Below are positions 17,466 to 26,761 of a stretch of DNA of 64,000 bases, piece by piece. Both the position numbers and the translations under genes were made by a program. Each line of letters starts with the position of its first letter. The stretch's first letter is position 1. The DNA lies in the NCBI GenBank assembly GCA_002719955.1, contig PBFW01000062.1, forward strand, positions 20,338 to 84,337, in the 5' to 3' direction. Source of the stretch: Deltaproteobacteria bacterium. Lineage in GTDB: Bacteria; Myxococcota_A; UBA9160; UBA4427. The notes beneath the pieces are model-generated. The model saw only the letters and a program-made list of their open reading frames with translations, did no database searches and was not told the DNA's origin.

Positions 17466-18109
17466 CCTCCACCCCGCTTCGCTGGACCGGCGGAGGGATG
17501 CGTGCGCGGACTCGACTCGCTCGGTGAATTGGACACGTCCGGAATCGGCGCCTCCATCAATTCGATCGAATCCGCGACCCGCGATGCGATCACGTCCGAA
17601 AGATGACGCAGCGCTTCGAGACGGTTGGTCCGGGTGATCTCGATATCCGCGCTCGCAAGATAGAGTTCCGACTCCGAGAGCATGCGCGGGTCCAGCCTCA
17701 CGATGAGCCCGCCCGCACGCACGATCTCGAGATCCAAGACCATCGTGACCGAGTATTCGAGAGCGGCGACGAAACTCGAAAAACTTTCGCTCCGAGTGCC
17801 AAGCGGTCGAATCCGGCCTCGTAGGACCAGGTCCGCCTGCTGAGGATCGTTCACGAGATCTAGACGGCCGCGAAGACCCATCTCGCGCCGGAGCGCATCG
17901 CCGACGATCCGATCGAGCCAGGGCTCGGGTGAATCATTTCGAATGGCCATGACCGCGAGACGGGTGCGGTGGGCGGCGCCGGGATCGCCCGCAGCCCCCA
18001 CCCGCGAGGACGCCCCCGGCAGCTGGCTGCGATAACCGCAGCCCGCCCCGACCAGCGGGATCGAGGCGATCAGGAAGCCGAGGAGGAGCCATCGCCCGAG
18101 ACGCACCAT
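17462..18109 (-). CDS. lptE: LptE-like LPS-assembly lipoprotein
   Basis: A 215-residue predicted lipoprotein: a hydrophobic N-terminus ends in a lipobox VGAGC with the acylated cysteine at residue 24, followed by GYR, typical of LptE (RlpB). The body has the LptE pattern VMAIRNDSPEPWLDRIVGDAL and ADLVLRGRI. LptE plugs and chaperones LptD in the outer membrane. The C-terminal 35 residues are low complexity. Overlap with holA supports the call; leuS, often upstream, is not here. Confidence 0.85.
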   Translation of the reverse strand: MVRLGRWLLLGFLIASIPLVGAGCGYRSQLPGASSRVGAAGDPGAAHRTRLAVMAIRNDSPEPWLDRIVGDALRREMGLRGRLDLVNDPQQADLVLRGRIRPLGTRSESFSSFVAALEYSVTMVLDLEIVRAGGLIVRLDPRMLSESELYLASADIEITRTNRLEALRHLSDVIASRVADSIELMEAPIPDVSNSPSESSPRTHPSAGPAKRGGG

Positions 18110-18233
18110 GGCAGACCGATAGCATGGGGCGGCGGCGGCGGCCGGTCGGATCGAGGGCGCCCTCGGTCGGGCGCGAGGAGCGCACCGCGAGAGATCAGCC
18201 GCGGGAACCCCATCCGCCCCACGGAGGCGCGAA

Positions 18234-19099
18234 TCAGCCTTCTAGCTTGAGCAGATTCTTGGCGACCGCGAGCAGATCTTCACCAACTTGCTTGGCGGCG
18301 CTGAAAAAGAGGCAATCGACCGAGGGCGCACTTCGATCCGGGTCACGGCCCGCGTCCCTCGCGTCTTGAGTTCCAGATGCCGACCTCCGGGGGCGATCAG
18401 AACGGTGCCCATTTCCAGTGGTTCTCCGCCGTGCGCCTCGCGAACGGTGAAGGGGGCGAAGCTCCGTGTGAAGCCCGCCGGCATATGCTGCGCAACAAGA
18501 AAGGTGCAGGGGGGAATCTCGCTGAAAGCACTGAAGGTCCACATCAGCGCCACCAGCCCCCCCCGTCGACGAACCGATCACGACGGCCGGAACGTGCTCT
18601 TCGGGGCGTCCCGCCCAGATCGGCACGCCCTCTCCCAGGTGCCTTCCAGGAGCACCGGCGGCGCGCTCGGAAGCCGCTCGAAAACCCTGTTGATGCGGAG
18701 ATTCCGAATCGCGTGCACCTTGCGAATCAAGCCGTCCTGGATCGTCCGCGATTCGAGTCCTGCGAACACAGCCGACTTGGCGAAAAAATCCACGACGCCG
18801 AGATCCAGCGCTTTGAAGACGTCGCCCTGCCCCGCTCGGTCGCTGATCACCATCACCGGCGTCGGCCTTCTCGCCATCAGCAGTCACAGGAAAGTGAATC
18901 CGTCCATGCGAGGCATCTCGAGATCGAAGGTGATCAGGTCGGGCGTGAGCGCGAAGGTCTTCCGGAGCGCCTCCTCGCTATCCCGCGCGAGCCCGACGAC
19001 CTCGATGAGAAGCGATGTCTCGAGCATGCGGGTGCTCGCCCCAGACGAAAAGGCCGAATCATCGATCACGAGAACCCTGATCGGACTTCGCCGCTCCAT
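18234..19099 (-). pseudogene. cheB: cheB, chemotaxis protein-glutamate methylesterase (broken)
   Basis: The receiver begins RVLVIDDSAF and reaches DLEMPRMDGFTFL, then hits TGA at 18886-18884 where an Arg codon (CGA) is likely ancestral. The same frame resumes with LLMARRPTPVMVISD. Homology moves to the second frame for VPAVVIGSSTGG, returns to the first after a run of eight G (LVALMWTFSAFSE, LVAQHMPAGFTRSFA, VLIAPGGRHLEL), then shifts again for APSVDCLFFSAAKQVGEDLLAV and ends early. At least one nonsense change and three frameshifts are needed, and the C-terminal part is missing. The G-run could be a sequencing error, but the combined damage argues for a real pseudogene. Its start overlaps the cheR stop by ATGA. 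Confidence 0.85.
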
Positions 19100-20025
19100 C
19101 AATCCGGCCCCGATCCTTCGCCTTCCGTGACACCGGCGCGGGCAAGGGCATGCCAGGCATCTTCCTTCTCTTCCCCCGGCACCGGTCTGCGATAGACGAG
19201 ATCGCGACTGAGATGCTTGAGTTCGAAGTCGGGGGTCACGTTGCTCAGGGACTCGCAATGCCCCAGGAGCAGGTAGCCGCCGGGACGAAGCTTGTCGTGG
19301 AACGTGGCCATCAGTTGCTTCTTCGCATCCAGATCGAAGTAGATCATCACGTTGCGGCACAGAACCACGTCCATCGAACCGAGCAAGCTCATCTTTGCCG
19401 AATCGAGCAGATTCAAGTGCATGAAGTCGACGTGGCGCTTGACCTCGTCGGAGATACGCATGAGGCCATCCCTCTGGGCAAAATAATGTAGACGCATCGC
19501 TGGATCGGTCTCACGGAAGGAAGCCTCCCGGTAGATCCCGCCTCGCGCCTTTGCAATCGCGGCCCGACTGATGTCGGTCGCGTACACCTGAAAGTCTCTC
19601 CCCGGGTCCAGATCGGCCTCGAGGGCCATCATCACGATCGAGAAGGGCTCCTCGCCGCTCGCGCATCCCGCAGACCAGATCTTGACGGGACGCCGGTCAC
19701 CGCCCTGCCGAGAGCGCATCTCGGGAATGATCTCGTTCACCAGGGCGGTCAGCTGGGCGCGCTCACGAAAGAAAAAGGTCTCGTTCGTCGTCAGCAGATC
19801 GACGAGCTTCGAGAGTTCTGCTTCGGAATTCGCGCCCTGCCGGAGTTGATAGAAATAGGATGCGAATGATCCAGCATCACACTCCTCGATTCGACGGGCG
19901 AGCCGCTTCTCGACGAGGAAGCAGGTGGCCTCATCAAATTGCAGACCGCAGCGATTGCGCAGAAGGTCCGTGAGAAGGCGGAATTCCGTGGCGCTCAGCT
20001 TCGGAGTGGAAGGCTCGTCGAACAT
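19099..20025 (-). CDS. cheR: CheR, chemotaxis protein methyltransferase
   Basis: A 308-residue SAM-dependent enzyme that methylates glutamates of chemoreceptors. It shows an N-terminal helical domain (LSATEFRLLTDLLRNRCGLQF), NETFFFRE (81-88), the SAM-binding loop WSAGCASGEEPFSI (117-130), ATDIS (149-153) and VVLCRNVMIYF. The start at 20025 gives the standard CheR N-terminus; the open frame extends further upstream into the HEAT gene. It appears intact although its partner gene cheB is broken. Confidence 0.92.
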   Translation of the reverse strand: MFDEPSTPKLSATEFRLLTDLLRNRCGLQFDEATCFLVEKRLARRIEECDAGSFASYFYQLRQGANSEAELSKLVDLLTTNETFFFRERAQLTALVNEIIPEMRSRQGGDRRPVKIWSAGCASGEEPFSIVMMALEADLDPGRDFQVYATDISRAAIAKARGGIYREASFRETDPAMRLHYFAQRDGLMRISDEVKRHVDFMHLNLLDSAKMSLLGSMDVVLCRNVMIYFDLDAKKQLMATFHDKLRPGGYLLLGHCESLSNVTPDFELKHLSRDLVYRRPVPGEEKEDAWHALARAGVTEGEGSGPD

Positions 20026-20035
20026 GGTGCTGGCG

Positions 20036-22135
20036 TCACTCCTCCAGCCTTTCCACCGCACGCAGGATCGATTCACGCACGAAGGCATCCTCTTCGACCT
20101 CGAGCCGGCGGAGCAGATCGGGCAGACCCTTGCGGACCGCGCGATCAGAGAGGACCTGTACGACTTCCGCACGCACCGACCAATCGGTGTGCGAGACGTG
20201 GGGCAGAATCTCGACCAGAGCACTCGCATTTCCGTGCGCGCCGATACATACGATCGCAGCTCGCACGACTTCGGGCTCGGGGCGAGTCAGCACCTCGACC
20301 GCCAACCGACCGGCAAATCCTCCACCGACTTCGGTCAATGCTTCCAGACTCGCGAGAGCGACCATGGCCTCTTCGTCGAGGCAAGGACCGATCAGCCGCT
20401 CGATCTCAGCGTCCGCCACCCCCAGAGTCCGGCACAGATGACCGACCGATCGAACGACCCTGCAGACGACGCGTGGATCATCATCGGCCAGCTGGCGCAC
20501 GAGAATCTCGGAGGCGTCCAGAGAGTTCGAGCGACCGAGAACATTTGCCGCAGCGATGCGCACACTGCTCGCCTCGTCTCCGAGAGCGAGTCGCAGAGCA
20601 TCCCGCGTACGATCGAATCCGAATCGGTCCAACGCCTCGACCGCGGCGCGGCGCACCGCCGCCGACTCGTCCTTGAGCAGATAGCCGATCACGTCCTCGT
20701 CCTGCTCGCGCCCGAGACGTGCCAGGACCTGGGCGATCGCGCGTCGAACGGGCTCGACGGCACCCGCCAGCCGGCTCGACAGCACCTCGATCAACTGAAC
20801 GTCGATCCCCGTCCCGACGGCCTCCGAATGTTCCGCCATCGCGACGATCGACCGCACGATGATCGCAACCTCCTCGTCGGCATCAGCGTCCACGTCGCGC
20901 GCGGCCATTTCGAGACGACGTACGAGATCCGGAAGTCGATCAAAGAATCCTCCCCGCCCGAGCGCACCCGCTGCCGAGCAGCGCAGCTGGACATCGTTCG
21001 ACCCGAGCGCGTCCGCCAGAAGTCGTTCGGCTACGTCGCCCTCGGCTCGTCCTAGGATCGAGTAGGCCCGGGGCAGGAGATCCGTTTCGATCTCGCTCCA
21101 ACTCGCCTCGAGTGCCTCGACCAGACCGCCCGAAAGGGCTTCGAGGGTACGATCCGCCAATTCCTCGATCGCGTCATCCCGACCGGCCCTGAGAATCGGA
21201 ACGACTGCACGCGGATCTTCGAGCAGGCCGAGGAACTGAACCAGCATCATTCGGCTGCCCAGATCCGCCACCTCGAGCCGATCGCAAGCCGATTCGACGA
21301 GATGCTCGTTCTCCGTCGCAGCGGCGCGCAGTCGCTCGATCAACCTGCTCGCCTCGTCACCGTCCAAGCACCCAAGGGTCCGCAGAAGCGCCCCCATCGC
21401 CCCCTCCCGATTCGACCGACTCCCACTGGAGAGCCCCTTGATCAGGGCTTCGACCGCCTGGGGGTCCGTCGAGGATCCCAACAGGCCGTAGGCGGCGGGG
21501 CACAGGAGGGGTTGGTCGAGGACATCGCCGAGCGCCGTGACCTCCACGCTCGCCTCCAGTCTCGAGAGAGCACGAAGCGCGGAGAGTCGGACGCGCACGT
21601 CTTCGCCGAATTGCGTCGCGAGGCCCAATAGATGCGTGATCTCATCAGCCCCTCCGACCACGCCCAGCGCTTCCGCAGCCGCCGCACGCACGTTCGGATC
21701 GTCGTCGGCGAGGGCGTCGCGCAGAGGTACGCGCGATTCCGGATCTCCGATCGCGGCCAACACATCGACGACGTGCTTGCGAACATCGACATCCCGACTC
21801 GAGAGCTGCGTGACGAGCGCAGCGGTCACACGGGTTCCACAGGCGACCAGTACCTCGGACGCGGCGTTTCGACGCTCCGAGTTCTCACCATCGGCCAGAG
21901 AAGCAACAAGCCTTTCCTGCACCGCCTCGTCTTTGCGACACGCGACGAGGCGCTCGACCGCCGCCTTCCGAACACGCCAGCCGGAATCGCCCAGACAACG
22001 TACGAGCCGTTCGGCTGATTCTTCGGCGGGAAGGAGCAATAGCCGCTCAACCGAGAGTCTACGGACTTCCTCATCCGAGTTCTCGAGCCCGTCGAGGATA
22101 TTCCGTCGCTCCTCCTGGGAGAGCGATTCCGTCAC
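20036..22135 (-). CDS. HEAT-repeat protein
   Basis: A 699-residue protein composed almost entirely of about 18-20 HEAT/PBS-lyase-type helical repeats, each about 31-36 residues with patterns such as DPNVRAAAAEALGVVG, DVRKHVVDVLAAIGDPES and AAVRRAAVEALDRFG. No enzyme motif, signal peptide or membrane segment is seen. Such proteins are common beside cheR/cheB in Myxococcota chemosensory clusters, probably as scaffolds. It overlaps the preceding gene by 4 nt and is followed 10 nt later by cheR. Confidence 0.88.
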   Translation of the reverse strand: MTESLSQEERRNILDGLENSDEEVRRLSVERLLLLPAEESAERLVRCLGDSGWRVRKAAVERLVACRKDEAVQERLVASLADGENSERRNAASEVLVACGTRVTAALVTQLSSRDVDVRKHVVDVLAAIGDPESRVPLRDALADDDPNVRAAAAEALGVVGGADEITHLLGLATQFGEDVRVRLSALRALSRLEASVEVTALGDVLDQPLLCPAAYGLLGSSTDPQAVEALIKGLSSGSRSNREGAMGALLRTLGCLDGDEASRLIERLRAAATENEHLVESACDRLEVADLGSRMMLVQFLGLLEDPRAVVPILRAGRDDAIEELADRTLEALSGGLVEALEASWSEIETDLLPRAYSILGRAEGDVAERLLADALGSNDVQLRCSAAGALGRGGFFDRLPDLVRRLEMAARDVDADADEEVAIIVRSIVAMAEHSEAVGTGIDVQLIEVLSSRLAGAVEPVRRAIAQVLARLGREQDEDVIGYLLKDESAAVRRAAVEALDRFGFDRTRDALRLALGDEASSVRIAAANVLGRSNSLDASEILVRQLADDDPRVVCRVVRSVGHLCRTLGVADAEIERLIGPCLDEEAMVALASLEALTEVGGGFAGRLAVEVLTRPEPEVVRAAIVCIGAHGNASALVEILPHVSHTDWSVRAEVVQVLSDRAVRKGLPDLLRRLEVEEDAFVRESILRAVERLEE

Positions 22136-23190
22136 CCTAGTCCGCCACGCTCCGCCGCCACGCGTTTCAGTTCATCGATGATGAAGTCGGTCTCGGCACG
22201 AATCTCTTCCGAGACACGCTGGCGCAGCAGCGCACGAGCTTCCTGGATTTCGAGATCTAGGGCCTGCTCGAGATTCCCATCACGGATGGCGTCATCGAAT
22301 TTATCCGGCGAATAGAGCAGCATCTCGGACACGGCGATTCGAGCCAGGCGCAAGGCACGTTCCCGCTCCGCAACGACCTCCCGACCCTCATCTTGCGGAT
22401 CCGCCATGGGCTGGTCGGATACCGGGTCCGGCGTTTCGACGGCCGGCGACGATTTGATTTCGAAATCGGCTTCCGGCACGGGCGACGGCAGCGAAACCGC
22501 CTCGGGCGTGGGCGGCGGCACGGCAGCGGGCTCGACGCGCGGCCGAGCGATCGCATCCGGACCTGCGACCTCGTTCAACGGCAGTCCGGCTTCCTCGAGG
22601 ATCGACTTCAGACCGTCCGGAAGGTCCGGCCCTTCGATATAGACATCCGCACCGTAGAGATCGGTTGGATTCCGCCTATAGCGGTCTTGGTCATGGATCG
22701 CACCGACCAGGACGACCCTCGTGTTCCGCAGGCTCTCGTTCCGTTTGATGACCTCACATACCTGGAAGCCAAACATCTTGGGCAGCGCGGCGTCGAGCAC
22801 GACGGCGGCGGGAAGCATCCGCTGGATCGACAACATCGCTTCGACACCGTCGTGCACGAGATGCTGCGCGAGTCCCCAGCGCGCGACCGCCTCCGCGCTC
22901 TTTTTGCCACGCGCCTCATTGGAATCCGCGATGATCACCAGACGCGCCGGATCGATCTCGGGAGCTGGAAGAGGCGTATCCACGGGAGGGGGCGTCACCG
23001 TGACCACAGGAGCCTCGGCTGGCGTTTCCACGACGGGCGGGACAGGCGCGACGTCCTGCACCCTGGGTACGCGGACGAGAAAGACCGCGGAACATTTCGT
23101 GCATCGAAGCTTCGCCCCATCGGGACCGATCCGATCCGCGTCGACGCGATAGCGAGCACTACATTTCGGACACCCAGCAACCATCTTCAT
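22132..23190 (-). CDS. MJ0042-type zinc-ribbon and receiver-like protein
   Basis: A 352-residue protein starting with a zinc-finger domain of the MJ0042 type: CPKC (Cys7, Cys10), SARYRVDADRIG, then LRCTKC (Cys30, Cys33) and FLVR. A Pro/Val-rich linker (45-85) leads to a receiver-like domain, RLVIIADSNEARGKKSAEAV to about 210, with AVVLDAALPKMFGFQVCEVIK where the phospho-acceptor Asp is preserved. A second linker and a C-terminal helical segment (IRAETDFIIDELKRVAAERG) follow. It probably acts as an atypical response regulator in the neighbouring chemosensory system. The start at 23190 puts the zinc motif at the N-terminus; ATG two codons downstream is also possible. Confidence 0.82.
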   Translation of the reverse strand: MKMVAGCPKCSARYRVDADRIGPDGAKLRCTKCSAVFLVRVPRVQDVAPVPPVVETPAEAPVVTVTPPPVDTPLPAPEIDPARLVIIADSNEARGKKSAEAVARWGLAQHLVHDGVEAMLSIQRMLPAAVVLDAALPKMFGFQVCEVIKRNESLRNTRVVLVGAIHDQDRYRRNPTDLYGADVYIEGPDLPDGLKSILEEAGLPLNEVAGPDAIARPRVEPAAVPPPTPEAVSLPSPVPEADFEIKSSPAVETPDPVSDQPMADPQDEGREVVAERERALRLARIAVSEMLLYSPDKFDDAIRDGNLEQALDLEIQEARALLRQRVSEEIRAETDFIIDELKRVAAERGGLG

Positions 23191-23278
23191 TCCCCCAACA
23201 CTCGGGCGATCCCACCCGATGATCTGGTTCAGCAGCGAAGACGATCTACGCCTTTGCACAATCCCTCGGCCTCTGCCG

Positions 23279-23932
23279 TCAACTCGGCGATCGCAGAGCG
23301 CGTACCCTCGACGGCGCCTTCATTCGCGCGGCTCTCGACGGCCACGCGGCGAGAAACCCTGTGACGCGGGAGCAGGCATCCGTTTGCTCGCGGACCGACT
23401 TCACGATCTCACTGATCCGGGTCCCACTCTCGCGGGATGCCTCGGTGATTTCTTCGAGGGTTCGACCCGCCTCGGCGGTGAGGTCGATACCGCCCATGAC
23501 GCTGGCCGAGCCGGCCTCAATCGCGCCGATAGCGTTCTCGCTCTCCTCCTGAACGGCGCTGATCAACCCACCGATCTCCTTCGTGCTCGCGAGCACGCGA
23601 CTGACCAGTTCCTTGATCTCGTCGGCGGCCACGGAGAATGCCTTGCCCTGTTCTCCCGCCTGGGCGTCGAAACGATGCCCAGGGGAATCGAAGCGTATTT
23701 CTCGTTGTTCCCGATGAAGGACACCAACTCGAGGTCGTCGATATCCGGAATGTTGAGATCGGTGACGACGAGGTTGAAATCTTCGCGAGGCAGGAAGCGT
23801 AGGGTTTCGGACCCTCTTTCCACCTCGACGATCTTGAGGGGGGGCTCCAGACCCTCGACCCTCGAGGCTCAAGACAAGGAGCGATCTCATCGTCGCGGAG
23901 TCCTCTACGATCAGAATGCGCTGCAAGATCAT
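23279..23932 (-). pseudogene. cheY-MCP fusion remnant
   Basis: From ATG 23932 the first frame encodes a CheY start, MILQRILIVEDSATMRSLL. The receiver homology then moves to another frame (LKIVEVERGSETLRFLP, LVVTDLNIPDIDDLEL, YASIPLGIVST), which includes the acceptor Asp. Near 23690 it stops and the first frame resumes with AQAGEQGKAFSVAADEIKEL, part of the chemoreceptor signalling hairpin, and continues to SEIVKSVREQTDACSRV before an unrelated tail. So about 85 residues of CheY are joined by an internal deletion to about 120 residues of an MCP, with at least one additional frameshift. It lies directly upstream of the zinc-ribbon/receiver gene. Confidence 0.8.
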
Positions 23933-24086
23933 CTCCCGGATGTGGAGTTGCGCGGTCGTGATTGATCTTCTGTATCGGTAAGGCGGGCAGAGTCTTGAGG
24001 TCGGCACAGAGCGCAACTCGAGTTCGAAAGCGGACTCGGCGTAAAGTTCCCGACGCTCCGCATGTAGGCGAATGAACACGCATCAA

Positions 24087-24626
24087 TCACAGCGGGACGT
24101 GATCTGAGCGACCGTCGGCGTCCGCTTCCCAGAGCGCCCGTTCGAGAGCGGCGCGATCCAGCGCCAATCCGGCCCGATGGAGCGCCACCTCGAGCCCACT
24201 CGTGTCGGGCATCGGCGCATCACTCGTCACCTGGCCACCATAGATCAGCGCGATCACGGACGAGCTGCTCTCGACCGGCCCCAGATAGAACGGCTCCGGC
24301 TGCTCGCCCCCGAAAAGGTCGAGGAGCGCCCGATCCACCTCTGTCGTCGGCACGCCGAGATGGGGCTCGCCCGTCTCCAGGACATGCCGGACCCAGCCTT
24401 CTTCGAGGGTCTGGAGCGAAAGCGGTTGCGTCGACGCGAGTGGACCGACCTCGGGGACCGGCAACCCGCACCCCGCGATCGCGAAGATCTCATTTTCACG
24501 CACGATCAGAATCGCGACCCGGGCGAAACCCTCGGCGGCATAATCCAACACGACGGACAGAATCTCCCCACGCGACGAAGCGCCCTGCAGCCTGGCCATT
24601 GCATCCCGGAGAGCCCGGATACTCAC
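24087..24626 (-). CDS. GAF-like domain protein
   Basis: A 179-residue soluble protein with the pattern LRDAMARLQGASSRGEILSV followed by ARVAILIVRENEIFAIAGCG, resembling the degenerate GAF-like sensory domains often attached to the C-terminus of DUF4388 proteins. Here it is a separate gene 24 nt downstream of a DUF4388 gene, so the pair may work together. The start codon is GTG at 24626, with no strong ribosome-binding site. No catalytic motif is visible; a ligand-binding or protein-interaction role is inference. Confidence 0.7.
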   Translation of the reverse strand: MSIRALRDAMARLQGASSRGEILSVVLDYAAEGFARVAILIVRENEIFAIAGCGLPVPEVGPLASTQPLSLQTLEEGWVRHVLETGEPHLGVPTTEVDRALLDLFGGEQPEPFYLGPVESSSSVIALIYGGQVTSDAPMPDTSGLEVALHRAGLALDRAALERALWEADADGRSDHVPL

Positions 24627-24650
24627 CGTCTGTGGCTGGCTGCCCGCCGG

Positions 24651-25943
24651 CTAGGGCGGCGGGGATCCGCCCGGCCGCCCGAGATATTCGGTCAGCGCGC
24701 GCAAGAACGTCTGGCTCGCGATCACCCCATCGTCTTCGTTCCGCTCGGCCAGGAGATGACGCGCGGGGCGCACAAGGAGCCCGTCGAGGGCGGCGGGGAT
24801 CACCGGCGACGCAGCCTCGTCGTCATCGCGCAGACCGAGAACAACCGACCGAGGCGCCTGCACCTTGAGTCGCTTGACGAAATCCCCGAGCCCTCGGATC
24901 CCCGAGAGCGGATCAATCTGGGTCTCGAGCGAGATCAGGACGAACGGTGCCTCACCGCGGATCAGGTATTGACGGATCCGCGAGAGCCCCTGATCGGCCT
25001 TCTGAAAGACGTGAACTCGCGCGAATTCAGCTTGGATCGAGGCCTTCACCCAGTCGAGCACCATCACGTCGGGCTCGATCAACACGACCGGCAGCTTTTT
25101 CGCCACCGTCACCGGGGGCGATTCGGGCGGCGGCTCCGCAACGACCGGGGGCTCGATGCCAATCGCAAGGTCCGCCAACTCGTCCGCGGCGACGGCCCGT
25201 TCGACCACACGTGTGACCAGCGCGTCGGCGGCGTTCTCCACAACGAGAGGTGTCACGGATTCGACCGGATCGGATGCCAGGAGATCGGCGTCGGGGAAGT
25301 CATCATCGACCCTTTCATCCTCGAGAAGCATCTCGACATCGTCGCCGTCCAAACCCGCGTCGAGCGCATCGAGGCCGAAGGTCGGATCCGCCAGCGGCTC
25401 CCCGCTAGGTGGACTCGTTGCGGTGTCCGGATCGATTTCCCCCTCCGAATCCCGCGCCCGCTCATCCCCTAATCGCAGGCCTTCCATCGCGATGTATTGG
25501 GCGTTGAGGCCGGTCGACAGGATCAGTTTCGGATCGTCGGGATCGAGTTCGGTGCGGACATCGAAACTGAAATCTCCGGCCGGCCAGGTGAACATTTCGA
25601 GAATCGCTGCCTCGACGGAGTCGCGGATGAGAGTCTCGATTCGCTCCGTCGTCAATCCGGCCTCGCTGGCGAGGGTCTCCTCCATGGGCTTGCCCTGATC
25701 GCGGGATCGGGCGACCGAAGCGTCGTAGCCGGCGGGATCGATGAACCCACCGCTCACCAGCAGCTCGCGCAGGTCGTTGGGATCACCCTTCAGGCGACCC
25801 GCCTCGACCAGACCCTCGCGAAAAACGATTCGGCCGGACCCGTGGTCACACGCGAGCGCCAATACCCCGGACTTCCGCGACAGACTGATGATCTGCAGGA
25901 TGTCTCCGAGGCTCAGGTCCTCGAGATTGCCAACCAGGCTCAT
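24651..25943 (-). CDS. DUF4388 (PATAN) and receiver-like regulatory protein
   Basis: The 430-residue protein starts SLVGNLEDLSLGDILQIISL, the DUF4388 (PATAN) signature, with FSRKSGVL-like and GRIVFREGLVEAGRL strands, and the PATAN region ends near FTWPAGDFSF. An acidic linker of about 110 residues follows (rich in Asp, Glu, Pro), then a receiver-like domain from KLPVVLIEPDVMVLDWVKAS to the C-terminus that lacks an obvious phospho-acceptor pocket. The start at 25943 aligns the PATAN motif at the N-terminus and has a GGGGGG run upstream. A role in chemosensory or polarity signalling is inferred from neighbours. Confidence 0.82.
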   Translation of the reverse strand: MSLVGNLEDLSLGDILQIISLSRKSGVLALACDHGSGRIVFREGLVEAGRLKGDPNDLRELLVSGGFIDPAGYDASVARSRDQGKPMEETLASEAGLTTERIETLIRDSVEAAILEMFTWPAGDFSFDVRTELDPDDPKLILSTGLNAQYIAMEGLRLGDERARDSEGEIDPDTATSPPSGEPLADPTFGLDALDAGLDGDDVEMLLEDERVDDDFPDADLLASDPVESVTPLVVENAADALVTRVVERAVAADELADLAIGIEPPVVAEPPPESPPVTVAKKLPVVLIEPDVMVLDWVKASIQAEFARVHVFQKADQGLSRIRQYLIRGEAPFVLISLETQIDPLSGIRGLGDFVKRLKVQAPRSVVLGLRDDDEAASPVIPAALDGLLVRPARHLLAERNEDDGVIASQTFLRALTEYLGRPGGSPPP

Positions 25944-26191
25944 ATTGCCCCCCACGCCCGCTCGCTCGAACGGGCATGCGTGTGCCCCTGGGCGCGGCAC
26001 CAGAGCCGGTCGCCCCCCACCTAGGATCGGCTGGCCTCAGCGGGACTTGACCGGGACCGGCATCCGAGAGCACCGAAGCCGCCCACGCGACCCGGACTCC
26101 CGCCGCTATCACGGAATCGCCACTCGGCTTGCCGGAGAATTGCCGACGAATGTCTGGTCGGTTCATCCCTGATTCGAAACAGAGAACGCGG

Positions 26192-26761
26192 TCAGCGCGA
26201 TTCGAGACTGGAATCGTCCGTGGACACCAGAACCGAATCCCGTCCCGCCGCATCCCGGGCGCTCTCGAAGGCACGAAAAACGCCGGCCACCTCGGCCTTG
26301 GGCACGCAGACCTCGAGGGTCATCGGATCCAGCGCGTCCCGCCACGCGTCGAGAACCCCCACCACGAGCGCAGCGGCGTGTCGCGGGACGTCGTCCGACG
26401 CGATTCCGAGCGGTGTCAGCGCAACGCTCCTGAGTCGCAATCTGCGACAACGATCCAGCGCCTGCCGCGTCTCGTCGCTGACGCGCAGTTGGTCATAGGC
26501 CTGTCGATCGCCCAAGCCGAGCAGCATGAAGCGCGGCGCCCGAAGCGCCCGACCGCACCCGATCAACATCGCTTCGCCACTCTTGCCCGAGAGGTCGCCG
26601 CTCTCGATCCTCCTCGAGAGACCGCCGCAGAGCCGCCAATCCGCACGCGCGGCCCCGCCCCGCAGAGGGCGTTCGTCCGAAAAAAAACCGGCGACCGCGA
26701 TCTCGCTCTCGACGCGTTCCAACGGGCGGGCCGTCAGGATCAACTCGATCTGGGCATTCAT
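26192..26761 (-). CDS. Stand-alone leucyl aminopeptidase (M17) N-terminal-like domain protein
   Basis: A 189-residue protein beginning MNAQIELILTARPLERVESE. It resembles the N-terminal macro-like domain of M17 leucyl aminopeptidases: GFFSDERPLRGGAARADWRL with the CGGLSRRIESGDLSGKSGE region, then FMLLGLGDRQAYDQLRV. The zinc-peptidase catalytic domain is absent, so this is not an active aminopeptidase. It is coupled to nusB by a 4-nt overlap. The role is unknown; ligand binding or RNA-related function is speculation. Confidence 0.75.
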   Translation of the reverse strand: MNAQIELILTARPLERVESEIAVAGFFSDERPLRGGAARADWRLCGGLSRRIESGDLSGKSGEAMLIGCGRALRAPRFMLLGLGDRQAYDQLRVSDETRQALDRCRRLRLRSVALTPLGIASDDVPRHAAALVVGVLDAWRDALDPMTLEVCVPKAEVAGVFRAFESARDAAGRDSVLVSTDDSSLESR

